Shown here: piece by piece, positions 43,572 through 51,287 of the stretch | Layout of the letters: each line of letters begins with the position of its first letter | How positions within the stretch are numbered: the stretch's first letter is position 1 | NCBI GenBank assembly: GCA_035651155.1 | Contig: DASRGG010000036.1 | Location: 62,001 to 126,000, forward strand | Length of the DNA stretch: 64,000 bases | From: CF-39 sp035651155 | GTDB taxonomy: Bacteria; Chloroflexota; Limnocylindria; P2-11E | Direction of reading: 5' to 3' | The notes under the pieces: model-generated | Databases searched by the model: none | What the model was told of the DNA's origin: nothing | Seen by the model: only the letters and a program-made list of their open reading frames with translations | Made by a program: the position numbers and the translations under genes

Positions 43572-45083
43572 TCATGGACCGCCGACGTTCGTGAGCGCGA
43601 TGCCGGTGTAGTAGTGCTTCAGGATCTGCTCGTAGTCGGCGCCACCGAGCGCCATGCCCTGAGCGCCCCACTGGGACATGCCGACGCTGTGGCCGAAGCC
43701 CTTCCCGACGAAATCGAACCGCGCCGGGAGCGCGAAGAGGATCTCGGTCACGACGATGCCCTTGCGGCGGCCGGTCTCGTCGAACGTGAAGTCCCAGTTC
43801 GACCGCACCTTCGTCGCACCGAGGATGTCCATGTCGCGAAGGCGATCCGCGTCGCGCGGGCTGACCCATTCCTGCTCCGGCGGCCGGAGCACGGGATCGA
43901 AGAGGTTGCTCTTCAGTCCGAAAAGGAAGCGCGCCGTCTCCATCCTGATGTCGCGCGAGCCGAGCGTGCCGGTCACGCGCGTGAGGAGTGGCCGGCCGGT
44001 CGCGCTCTTGCTGAGCACCTCGATCTTTGTCGGCGTGCCGACGTCGAGACCGCGAACGCGCATGTACTCGGCGAGCAGCGGCGCGGTGAATTCGCGGTCC
44101 CATTCCCAGCTCGACCGTCCGAATGACGAGTTCTTCGCGACCTCGTCACTCGGCGACGGCACGCTGCGCAGATACGGCAGCGCGTTCGAGAAGACGTTCT
44201 CGGAGTTCTCGGTCACGCCGCCCGCGTTCGCGGAGTACAGCGCCTCGATCGGCGAGCCACGGTACGTCGCGACGATCCCCGCCGTCCGGTCGACGGCACG
44301 GAGCGTCGAGCGAACCTCGTTCCCGATGCCGTCGTATTCCTGGTCGCGCGTGTCGCCCTCCAGGTCGTAGTGCTGGTGCCGGCGGAGATGCGTCGCGAGA
44401 TACGTGCGCGCGGCGATCGCCTGCGCGGCGAGCGCCTCCGGTTCCCAGGTCGACGGCTCCTCGGACCCGACGACGGACGCGAGGTAGGCGCCCGTCTCGA
44501 CCGTGTTCACGATGATCGCGCCGCCGCCGTCGTCCACGCTCGTCTCCAGCGTGCCGCGGAAGCCGCGCCCGTTCACCGTGAGCACGCCGTCGCTCGTCGT
44601 GAAGGTCACGACCATCACCTTCTCGGCCGAGAGCAGCTGCTGTCCGAGCGCGTCGTCGTTGCTGCGCAGGAGCGAGACCTCGAACGGCGTCGTGACGATG
44701 CGCGCCGGCTGCGACCGCGCCTCGAGCTCGGCGTTGCGCGCCTCGCGTAGCTGCTGCCTGCGGCCGAGCCGCTCGTCCGGGGTGAGCGACTCGGGCTTCG
44801 GCGGCAGCGCCAGCGCGACGCCCTCGGCGCGCCGCACGTTGGTGCGCACGACGAGACGCAGCGGCCCGCGGTAGAGGATCGCGCCATCCGGGCCGGTCGC
44901 GGTGACGCTGCCCGTCGACGCGACGACGGTGTAGCTCACACCGTTCGGCGTGACGTTCACGCGGACCGTGGCCGGCAGGGCTTGGAGCGGCGCGGCGACC
45001 GCGACGCCCGGCTCGAGCGAGAGGACGCACGCGACGGCGAGGACCGTGACCAGCGCTCGCGCGACGAGCCCTGTCCGTCTCAC
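43572..45083 (-). CDS. SpoIID/LytB-domain secreted protein
   Basis: 503 residues. The signal peptide ends about residue 30 (LSLEPGVAVAAPL). The SpoIID domain occupies the C-terminal two-thirds: TVETGAYLASVVGSEEPSTW, EALAAQAIAARTYL, YSANAGGVTENSENVF and GFGHSVGMSQWGAQGMALGG are all signatures. In sporulating Firmicutes SpoIID is a lytic transglycosylase acting on denuded glycan, but the domain is widespread in non-sporulating lineages, so no sporulation is implied. The Glu of SEEPSTWEPEA is the expected catalytic residue. GTG start overlaps the hpt stop (GTGA). Confidence 0.88.
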   Translation of the reverse strand: MRRTGLVARALVTVLAVACVLSLEPGVAVAAPLQALPATVRVNVTPNGVSYTVVASTGSVTATGPDGAILYRGPLRLVVRTNVRRAEGVALALPPKPESLTPDERLGRRQQLREARNAELEARSQPARIVTTPFEVSLLRSNDDALGQQLLSAEKVMVVTFTTSDGVLTVNGRGFRGTLETSVDDGGGAIIVNTVETGAYLASVVGSEEPSTWEPEALAAQAIAARTYLATHLRRHQHYDLEGDTRDQEYDGIGNEVRSTLRAVDRTAGIVATYRGSPIEALYSANAGGVTENSENVFSNALPYLRSVPSPSDEVAKNSSFGRSSWEWDREFTAPLLAEYMRVRGLDVGTPTKIEVLSKSATGRPLLTRVTGTLGSRDIRMETARFLFGLKSNLFDPVLRPPEQEWVSPRDADRLRDMDILGATKVRSNWDFTFDETGRRKGIVVTEILFALPARFDFVGKGFGHSVGMSQWGAQGMALGGADYEQILKHYYTGIALTNVGGP

Positions 45084-45649
45084 GTCGCGGTCCGATACAC
45101 CTCCGGCCTGAGCACGCCGATGAACGGAAGATTGCGATACCGCTCGGCGTAGTCGAGGCCGTATCCCACGACGAACTTGTCGGGGATCTCGAAGCCGCGA
45201 TAGTCGATCGCGATCGGAACGAGTCGACGCGCGGGCTTGTCGAGCAGCGTGCAGATCCGCACCGAGGCCGGGTGCTGCGAGCGCAGGTGGTCGACGACGA
45301 AGGCGAGGGTGTTGCCGGTGTCGAGGATGTCCTCGACGACGAGCACGTCGCGGCCCTCGATCGGGTTCGCCAGGTCCTTGAGGATCCGCACCACGCCACT
45401 CGACTCCGTGGAGGCGCCGTACGAGGAGACCTCGAGGAAGTCGAGCGCGAGCGGAAGGTCGACCTGCCGCATGAGGTCCGCGAGGAACGGCAGCGCCCCC
45501 TTCAGGATGGACACGAGGACGAGGTCCTTGCCGCGGTAATCCGCGGCGATCCGCGCGCCGAGCTCGCGGACCTTCGCCGCGATCGCGGATTCGCTCACGA
45601 GGATCTCCGCGATGTCTTCGGCGGGAGCGCCGGTCCGGGCGGTCGTCAC
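45080..45649 (-). CDS. hpt: Hypoxanthine phosphoribosyltransferase
   Basis: 189 residues, usual length. It converts hypoxanthine/guanine plus PRPP to IMP/GMP in purine salvage. The PRPP loop is VLVVEDILDTGNTL, the pyrophosphate loop is LVSILKGALPF, and the purine-specificity region has PDKFVVGYGLDYAERYR. I chose the second of two adjacent GTG codons (45649) because a minus-strand TAGCAT lies 7 bases upstream; the other would be at 45652. It is coupled to the downstream SpoIID gene. Confidence 0.92.
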   Translation of the reverse strand: MTTARTGAPAEDIAEILVSESAIAAKVRELGARIAADYRGKDLVLVSILKGALPFLADLMRQVDLPLALDFLEVSSYGASTESSGVVRILKDLANPIEGRDVLVVEDILDTGNTLAFVVDHLRSQHPASVRICTLLDKPARRLVPIAIDYRGFEIPDKFVVGYGLDYAERYRNLPFIGVLRPEVYRTAT

Positions 45650-45656
45650 CACGACG

Positions 45657-45662
45657 ATGCTA
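45657..45662 (-). promoter_or_regulatory. Probable -10 element (TAGCAT) of hpt
   Basis: TAGCAT on the minus strand ends 7 bases before GTG 45649, consistent with a leaderless hpt transcript. Confidence 0.4.
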
Positions 45663-45670
45663 GGGCGCGA

Positions 45671-46198
45671 TCAGGGGTGACGCAGGACCCACGCGAATCG
45701 CGCGACCGCGACGAGGGCCAGCGCCGCGCTCGCGTAGAGCGCGAGGGCGCCATCCGTCCCGGTCGGCGCCGGCCGATCCGGACGCGCCTCTTGGAACACG
45801 TCGTCGACGATGTGCCCCGCCGGCCGCGGGCTGGCCGGCGCCGCGACCGGGGTGCCGCGCACGACCACGGTGCCTCGCATGCTCGTGCCGTGGATGCCGC
45901 ACACGTAGTCGAAGGTGCCCGGACGATCGAACGTGGTCGTCGTCGTCTGTCCCTGCGCGAGGGTGACCGTGACGAATCCCGGCTGGACGCTCACGGCGCT
46001 GTGCGGCGCGCTGTCGAGGTTCGTCCAGCGGATCGTGTCGCCCGGATCGACGGTGATCGGGCTCGGACTGAAGACGAAGTTCTGGATCGTGACGTCGACC
46101 GTCGCGCCCGCGACCGGCGCGGCGCTCGCGGCGCCACCGGAGCCGACCGCGGCGAGGAACGCGAGGCCGGCGGCGAAGCGTGCGGCGCGAGCGCTCAC
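45671..46198 (-). CDS. Membrane-anchored cupredoxin (plastocyanin-like)
   Basis: 175 residues. Signal peptide to about residue 27, then one cupredoxin domain (VDVTIQNFVFSPSPITVDPGDTI) with Cu ligands His in SAPHSAVSV, and Cys, His and Met in VCGIHGTSM. A linker and a C-terminal hydrophobic helix (ALALYASAALALVAVARFAWVL) with basic end would anchor it outside the membrane. It is probably an electron carrier. GTG start with TATCGT 6 bases upstream. A second cupredoxin lies immediately upstream. Confidence 0.85.
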   Translation of the reverse strand: MSARAARFAAGLAFLAAVGSGGAASAAPVAGATVDVTIQNFVFSPSPITVDPGDTIRWTNLDSAPHSAVSVQPGFVTVTLAQGQTTTTTFDRPGTFDYVCGIHGTSMRGTVVVRGTPVAAPASPRPAGHIVDDVFQEARPDRPAPTGTDGALALYASAALALVAVARFAWVLRHP

Positions 46199-46204
46199 GC
46201 GCCA

Positions 46205-46210
46205 ACGATA
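46205..46210 (-). promoter_or_regulatory. Probable -10 element (TATCGT) of the first cupredoxin
   Basis: Minus-strand TATCGT ends 6 bases before GTG 46198. It suggests separate transcription from the second cupredoxin gene, whose stop lies 22 bases upstream. Confidence 0.4.
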
Positions 46211-46220
46211 GGCAGGAGCC

Positions 46221-46919
46221 CTAGCGGCGGAGCAGGACGAGCGCGGCGCCGGCGAGCCCCACGACGAGGACCGCCGCGGCGGCGACGAGGATCGGCGCGG
46301 GCGGGCCGCCGTCGCTCGCGGCGGCGGTGCGCGGCGCCGGCGCCGGTGCGCTCGGGAGCGCCGCCGCGGCGGTGCTCGCCGAGGGCGTGGCCGACGGCGT
46401 CGCCGCGGCCGCCGAGGACGGCGACGGCGCGGCGGTCGCGGTCGCGGTGGGCGCGAGGCTGGGCGTCGCGGTCGCCCCGATCGCCGGTTGCGGTGTCGCG
46501 ACCGGCGCCGACGCGGCCGGCGGCGGCGTCGCTGTCGGGATCGGGGCCGGCGTCCGCACGGGGGTCGGGACCGGCGTGGGGACGGGCGTCGCGGCGCCCC
46601 GCACGACGACCGTGCCGGTCATCGACGGGTGGATCTCGCAGCGATAGGCGAAGGTGCCGGCGCCCACGAACGTGAACGTGAAGGACCGGCCCGGATTCAG
46701 GGTGCCGCTGTTCCACACGCCCGCGGTCGACGAAGCGGTGTGCGCGATGCTGTCGGCATTGGTCCACGTCAGCGTGTCACCGGCGTTCAGCGTGATCGTC
46801 GCGGGCGCGAACGCGGAGTCCTGGATCGAGACGCTGCGCGCGGCACCCTCGGGCGCGGCTGCGACGGAGGACGCGCCGAGGACGAGCAGGAGGAGCGCGC
46901 CCGCGCACAGCCGAAGCAC
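46221..46919 (-). CDS. Cupredoxin with Pro/Thr/Ala-rich stalk and C-terminal membrane anchor
   Basis: 232 residues from GTG 46919, the only start giving a compact signal peptide (LRLCAGALLLLVLGASSVAAA). A cupredoxin domain follows with ligands His in IAHTASST and Cys/His/Met in YRCEIHPSM. About 100 residues of low-complexity Pro/Thr/Ala stalk (PVPTPVPTPVRTPAPIPT) then lead to a C-terminal helix (ILVAAAAVLVVGLAGAALVLL) and RR. The long stalk would lift the redox centre away from the membrane. The copper site resembles that of the neighbouring cupredoxin, so the two may be related duplicates. Confidence 0.75.
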   Translation of the reverse strand: MLRLCAGALLLLVLGASSVAAAPEGAARSVSIQDSAFAPATITLNAGDTLTWTNADSIAHTASSTAGVWNSGTLNPGRSFTFTFVGAGTFAYRCEIHPSMTGTVVVRGAATPVPTPVPTPVRTPAPIPTATPPPAASAPVATPQPAIGATATPSLAPTATATAAPSPSSAAAATPSATPSASTAAAALPSAPAPAPRTAAASDGGPPAPILVAAAAVLVVGLAGAALVLLRR

Positions 46920-46937
46920 TCGCGTCGCTGGCGCGGA

Positions 46938-46943
46938 TACGAT
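46938..46943 (+). promoter_or_regulatory. Probable -10 element (TACGAT) of rsmG
   Basis: TACGAT ends 7 bases before ATG 46951. On the minus strand the same bases give ATCGTA beside TATCGT, so a divergent promoter for the stalked cupredoxin may overlap. Confidence 0.4.
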
Positions 46944-46950
46944 ACGAACG

Positions 46951-47679
46951 ATGCGCGTGGCATCGCCACCGTTCGCGGCGCTCGCGCTCGAGGCCGCGCG
47001 GTTCGGACTCGATGTCTCGACCGAGCAGGTCGCGGTATGCGAGCGGTTCGCAGCGGCACTCATCGAACGCAATACGTCCGTGAACCTCACGGCGATCACC
47101 GATCCGGTCGACATCGCGCACAAGCACTTCCTCGATTCGTGGACGGCGTTCGCGGCGCGCCGCTGGACCGGCACCGAGCGCGTGGTGGACGTCGGGAGCG
47201 GCGCCGGCTTCCCGGGCCTCGCGCTCCGCATCGCGCGTCCGGGCCTGCGCGTGACGCTCGTGGAGTCGGTGGGCAAGAAGGCGCGCTTCCTCGCGGAGAT
47301 GGCGACGCTCCTCGGCCTACACGACGTCGAGGTGCGCAACGAGCGCGCCGAGGCGCTCGCGCACACACGCAGGGACCGGTACGACGTGGCGACCGCCCGC
47401 GCCGTCGGCACGCTCGGTCAATCGATCGAGTACCTGCTTCCCTTCGTCCCCATCGGGGGAGACGCGATCGTATGGAAGGGACGGCTCGAGCAGGAGCTCC
47501 CGGGCGCGCGCAAGGCGGCGACCGTGCTCGGCGGCGACATCGTGGCGATCGTTCCGACGACCGAGATCGGCGTGGGCGACGTCCTGCCGGGACGCAATCT
47601 CGTCGTCGTTCGCAAGGTGCGCCCGACGCCCACTCGCTACCCGCGCACCGCGGCGGAGGCGCGTCGCCGACCGTGGTGA
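46951..47679 (+). CDS. rsmG: 16S rRNA (guanine-N7) methyltransferase RsmG
   Basis: 242 residues. RsmG methylates G527 of 16S rRNA with S-adenosylmethionine. Family motifs: NLTAITDPVDIAHKHFLDSW, VVDVGSGAGFPGLALRIARP (SAM-binding Gly loop), VESVGKKARFL and TARAVGTLGQSIEYLLPF. Start ATG 46951 is supported by the -10 hexamer. It is not next to mnmG or parA, its usual partners; instead it is coupled by a GTGA overlap to a hisA-like gene. Confidence 0.92.
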   Translation: MRVASPPFAALALEAARFGLDVSTEQVAVCERFAAALIERNTSVNLTAITDPVDIAHKHFLDSWTAFAARRWTGTERVVDVGSGAGFPGLALRIARPGLRVTLVESVGKKARFLAEMATLLGLHDVEVRNERAEALAHTRRDRYDVATARAVGTLGQSIEYLLPFVPIGGDAIVWKGRLEQELPGARKAATVLGGDIVAIVPTTEIGVGDVLPGRNLVVVRKVRPTPTRYPRTAAEARRRPW

Positions 47680-48419
47680 TCGTGCCGTCGATCGACGTGC
47701 GCGCCGGCCGGATCGCCCATCGCGGCGATACGCTCGCTTCGCCCGCGACACGGGGGCTCCTGCCCCCGGGCGCGGACGAGGATCCGCGCGATCTCGCCGC
47801 TCGTTACCTCGCCGAGGGCGCGGAGGAGCTCCACCTCGTCGACCTCGACGCCGCCGAGCGTGGCGAGCACGCGAACTTCGCGATCCTCGCGGAGATCGCC
47901 CGCGCGTCGCGCGCTCCCTGCCGGCTCGCCGGCGGCGTGGCGTCGCTCGAGCGCGCGCGCATGGCGCGCGAGGCGGGCTTCGCGGGCGTGCTCTTCTCGA
48001 GCGCGGTCTTCGGCGACGAGCAGCTGCTGCGGCGCTGCGCGCGCGAGCCGGGGGCGATCGTCGAGATCGAGGCGCGCGACGGCTCGCTCGCGCCGCGCGG
48101 TGGGCCATCCGAGCTCGTGCTCTTCGCGGCGGGGATGGACGCCGTCACGGCGGCGACGACCGCTTCGCTGCGAGGGATCCGCGACCTGTACGTCATCGAT
48201 CTCTCGAGGGACGGCCGCCTCGGTGGGCCGCCGCTCGTGCTGCTCGAGCAGCTTCGCCGCGCGACCGGCGCGGGCGTGCGCTTCCACACCGGTGGCGGCG
48301 TGCGCGATCTCGGCGACATTCGCGCGCTCGCGGAGTGGGGGGTCGCGTCTGTGGTCGTGGGCCGCGCGTTCCTCGAACACCGCTTCACCGTCTCGGACGC
48401 GAAGGCCGCGTGCGCGTAG
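47676..48419 (+). CDS. HisA-family phosphoribosyl isomerase-like TIM barrel
   Basis: 247 residues. HisA pattern: IVPSIDVRAGR with the first catalytic Asp, DPRDLAARYLAEGAEELHLVDLDAAE (seen as GAEELHLVDLDA), RLAGGVASLERA, the second Asp in YVIDLSRDGRLGG, and the phosphate loop GGGVRDLGDIRALAEWGVASVVVG. HisA isomerises ProFAR in histidine synthesis, and dual HisA/TrpF (PriA) enzymes exist. No other his or trp gene is near, so the role here is unsettled. GTG start overlaps the rsmG stop (GTGA); the 3' end overlaps the next gene by 10 bases. Confidence 0.8.
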   Translation: MIVPSIDVRAGRIAHRGDTLASPATRGLLPPGADEDPRDLAARYLAEGAEELHLVDLDAAERGEHANFAILAEIARASRAPCRLAGGVASLERARMAREAGFAGVLFSSAVFGDEQLLRRCAREPGAIVEIEARDGSLAPRGGPSELVLFAAGMDAVTAATTASLRGIRDLYVIDLSRDGRLGGPPLVLLEQLRRATGAGVRFHTGGGVRDLGDIRALAEWGVASVVVGRAFLEHRFTVSDAKAACA

Positions 48420-49129
48420 CGCTCCTCTCCGACGTGCACGCGAATCTCGTCGCGCTCGAAGCCGTGCTCGCCGCGGTCGGTCCGGCGGACGCGCTCTGGG
48501 TCACCGGCGACACGGTCGGCTACGGGCCCGATCCATCGGAGGTCCTCGCCCTGCTCCGCGAGCGCGGCGCGGTCATGGTGCAGGGCAATCACGACCGCGG
48601 CGTCGCCACCGGCGAGGGTCTGGAGCTCTTCCACGAGCGCGCCGCGGTCGCGGCGCGCATGCACGCCGAGTGGCTGAGCGCGGAAGAGCGCGACCTTCTC
48701 GCGTCGCTGCCGCAGGTCACGAGCCTCGAGCGGTTCACGCTCTGCCACGGCAGCCTGCGCGACCCGCTCTGGGAATACGTGATGGACACCGCGACCGCCG
48801 CCGCCACGATCGAGCGATCGCGGACGCCGTTCGCGTGCTGCGGGCACACGCACGTGCCGGCGCTCTTCGTGCGCGACGGCGAGCGCACGCGCGCGCTGCG
48901 GCCGGTTGTCGAGACGGCGTACCCGCTCGATCCACGGTGCCTGCTCAATCCCGGCAGCGTGGGACAGCCGCGGGACGGCGACCCGCGCGCGGCGTACGCG
49001 GTCCTCGACACCGACGCGGGGACGGCGGCCTTCTATCGTGCCTCGTACCGGATCCGTGAGACGCAACGTCGCATCCGCGCGCGCGGCCTTCCCGAGATGT
49101 TCGCGGAGCGTCTCGCCTTCGGCGTGTAG
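48410..49129 (+). CDS. Metallophosphoesterase (MdsD/YfcE-like)
   Basis: 239 residues. Calcineurin-type motifs in order: LLSDVHANLVALE, TGDTVGYGPDPSEV, QGNHDRGV, LCHGSLRD and CCGHTHVPALF, giving a full dinuclear metal site. LLNPGSVGQPRDGDPRAAYAV is the common C-terminal motif of these phosphodiesterases. Substrate unknown; bis(p-nitrophenyl)phosphate-type activity is usual. GTG start inside the hisA-like gene end. Confidence 0.87.
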   Translation: MRVALLSDVHANLVALEAVLAAVGPADALWVTGDTVGYGPDPSEVLALLRERGAVMVQGNHDRGVATGEGLELFHERAAVAARMHAEWLSAEERDLLASLPQVTSLERFTLCHGSLRDPLWEYVMDTATAAATIERSRTPFACCGHTHVPALFVRDGERTRALRPVVETAYPLDPRCLLNPGSVGQPRDGDPRAAYAVLDTDAGTAAFYRASYRIRETQRRIRARGLPEMFAERLAFGV

Positions 49130-49210
49130 CCCTTCGCTCTGACGTGGGTCCGCGACTTCGCGGTCCGCGTCGTCTCACCTAAACAAGACCTCAACGCGCG
49201 CAGGCGTACC

Positions 49211-49216
49211 TAGACT
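49211..49216 (+). promoter_or_regulatory. Probable -10 element (TAGACT) of the first KimA-like permease gene
   Basis: TAGACT ends 7 bases before TTG 49224. The preceding 80 bases contain a small 5-bp GC hairpin (CCGCG/CGCGG) but no recognisable riboswitch. Confidence 0.45.
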
Positions 49217-49223
49217 CGACAGG

Positions 49224-51287
49224 TTGAGCGACGCCTCCGGGCCACCGCATCCCGATACCGACCCAGCGCGCCGTGGTCTCGAACGGCGCGAAGAGATCCG
49301 GGGCGAGCGCCCCGGCGACCGCCGCGTCCGGATCGTCCGGCCCAAGGAATTCCGGCGTACCCCCGGCGGCTTCGTCGCGACCGACGACGCCCTGACGCCG
49401 CGGGGCGACGTCGGGCGCGCGTGGACGAGTGTTCGCCGCGTCCTGCTCGGCCGCCGCCTCGCCACGGCGGAAGAGGGAGCCGAGCGTGTCCCGAAGAAGA
49501 TCGGCCTTCCGATCATGGCGTCCGACAACATCTCGTCCTCCGCCTACGCCACCGAGGAAACGATGCGCGTGCTCGCGCTCGCGGGCGCGTCGGCCCTCGC
49601 GCTGACGATGCCGATCGCGATCGCGATCGCCGTCATCCTCGCGATCGTCGTCCTCTCGTACCTTCAGGTCATCCGCGCGTACCCGAGCGGCGGCGGCAGC
49701 TACGTCGTGGCGAGCGAGAACCTGGGCGTCCTGCCGGGTCTGGTCGCGGCGAGCGCGTTGCTCATCGACTACGTGCTGACCGTCGCGGTCTCCGTCGCGG
49801 CCGGCGTCGCCGCCGTCACGAGCGCCGCGCCCGGTCTGTACCCGGACCGCGTCCTGATCGGCATCGTGCTCGTCGCGCTGCTCACGATCGGCAACCTGCG
49901 TGGCGCGCGTGAGGCCGGCGTCATCTTCGCGGCGCCGACCTACGTGTACGTCGCGTCGCTCTACGGCCTCATCGCGTTCGGTCTGTACCGCATGGCGATC
50001 GGCGACACGCCGCAGGCGGTCGCGCCGCCGGTACCGTTCCCGTCCGACGTGGCTCCGCTCGGCCTCTTCCTCGTGCTGCGCGCGTTCGCGTCGGGCTCGA
50101 GCGGCCTGACCGGCACGGAGGCGGTGGCGAACGGCGTCCAGGCATTCCGGAAGCCCGAGGCGCGCAACGCGAGCATCGTCCTTCTGATCATGGCGACGAT
50201 GTTCGGCACCCTCTTCCTCGGGATCTCGTGGCTCGCGACGACGATCGGCATCCAGCCGGATTACAGCGAGGCGGAGACGGTGGTGAGCATGCTCGCGCGG
50301 TCCATCGTCGGCGACGGCCCGTACTACCTGCTCGTCCAGCTCTCGACGACGGTGATCCTCACGCTCGCCGCGAACACGGCCTTCGCCGGGTTCCCGCGGC
50401 TCGCGTCGATCATGGCGAACGATCGATTCATGCCGCGGCAGTTCGCCCAACGCGGCGATCGGCTGGCGTTCAGCACCGGGATCCTCGCGCTCGCCCTCCT
50501 CGCGTCGCTCCTGATCGTCCACTTCGAGTCGAGCGTCACGGCGCTGATTCCGCTGTACACCGTCGGCGTCTTCATCGCGTTCACGCTCTCGCAGTCCGGG
50601 ATGGTGCGGAAGTGGATGCGCGAGCGCAGCCGGGGCTGGGCACTCAGCGCGACCATCAACTCGGTCGGCGCGTTCGCGACGGCGATCGTCGCGGTCGTCG
50701 TCTCGATCGCGAAGTTCACGGAGGGTGCGTGGCTCATCGCGGTCGTGCTGCCGCTGCTCGTGCTGATGCTCTACGGGATCCGAATGCACTACCGCTCGGT
50801 CGAGGACCGCCTCCTCGTCGCCTCCACCGCGCCCATCCGCGTACGGCCGACGATCCCGAAGATCATCGTCCCGATCAGCCGCATCGACCGCGCCGCGATA
50901 CGCGCGCTCTCCATCGCCCGCGGTCTGGGTGGCGACGTGTACGCCGTCCACATCTCGTTCGACGCGGAGGGCGCGCGGAACTTCAAGACGCGCTGGGAGC
51001 AGGTCGTCGGGCCCGGGATCGTGGTCGATACGATCATCTCGCCGTACCGTGCCCTCATGCCGCCGCTTCTGCGCTATATCGACGCTGTTGACCGCGGCGA
51101 CCCCGGAAGGCCCATCATCGTGGTGTTGGCCGAGTTCGTACCCAGGCATTGGTGGGAGGCGCTCCTGCACAATCAGACCGCTTTGCTCCTGAAGCTGCGG
51201 CTGTTCGTGCGGCGCAACACGTCCGTGCTCGACGTTCCCTACCACCTGGACGAGGCCGACACCGACGATGACGGACGACCGGAGTAA
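49224..51287 (+). CDS. APC-superfamily permease, KimA-like (probable K+ uptake), copy 1
   Basis: 687 residues, TTG start. About 95 cytoplasmic residues precede the first helix; the motif IMASDNISSSAYATEE closely resembles the SSDALSSVAYATEE signature of KimA-type potassium importers. About twelve helices follow (SGGGSYVVASENLG, NLRGAREAGVIFAAPTYVYV, GFPRLASIMANDRFMPRQF), then a C-terminal USP-like domain of about 150 residues (IIVPISRIDRAAIRALSIARG). Adjacent TrkA genes support potassium as substrate, although some relatives are annotated as amino-acid permeases. Its 3' end overlaps copy 2 by 20 bases. Confidence 0.75.
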   Translation: MSDASGPPHPDTDPARRGLERREEIRGERPGDRRVRIVRPKEFRRTPGGFVATDDALTPRGDVGRAWTSVRRVLLGRRLATAEEGAERVPKKIGLPIMASDNISSSAYATEETMRVLALAGASALALTMPIAIAIAVILAIVVLSYLQVIRAYPSGGGSYVVASENLGVLPGLVAASALLIDYVLTVAVSVAAGVAAVTSAAPGLYPDRVLIGIVLVALLTIGNLRGAREAGVIFAAPTYVYVASLYGLIAFGLYRMAIGDTPQAVAPPVPFPSDVAPLGLFLVLRAFASGSSGLTGTEAVANGVQAFRKPEARNASIVLLIMATMFGTLFLGISWLATTIGIQPDYSEAETVVSMLARSIVGDGPYYLLVQLSTTVILTLAANTAFAGFPRLASIMANDRFMPRQFAQRGDRLAFSTGILALALLASLLIVHFESSVTALIPLYTVGVFIAFTLSQSGMVRKWMRERSRGWALSATINSVGAFATAIVAVVVSIAKFTEGAWLIAVVLPLLVLMLYGIRMHYRSVEDRLLVASTAPIRVRPTIPKIIVPISRIDRAAIRALSIARGLGGDVYAVHISFDAEGARNFKTRWEQVVGPGIVVDTIISPYRALMPPLLRYIDAVDRGDPGRPIIVVLAEFVPRHWWEALLHNQTALLLKLRLFVRRNTSVLDVPYHLDEADTDDDGRPE

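Noticed and set aside
43572..45083. Evidence of sporulation from the SpoIID-like gene
   Set aside because: SpoIID/LytB domains are widespread in non-sporulating bacteria, and no other sporulation gene is in the window.
46330..46600. Tandem repeat in the cupredoxin gene as a mobile or CRISPR-like repeat
   Set aside because: It is a low-complexity coding stretch for the Pro/Thr/Ala stalk, with no unique spacers or fixed repeat unit.
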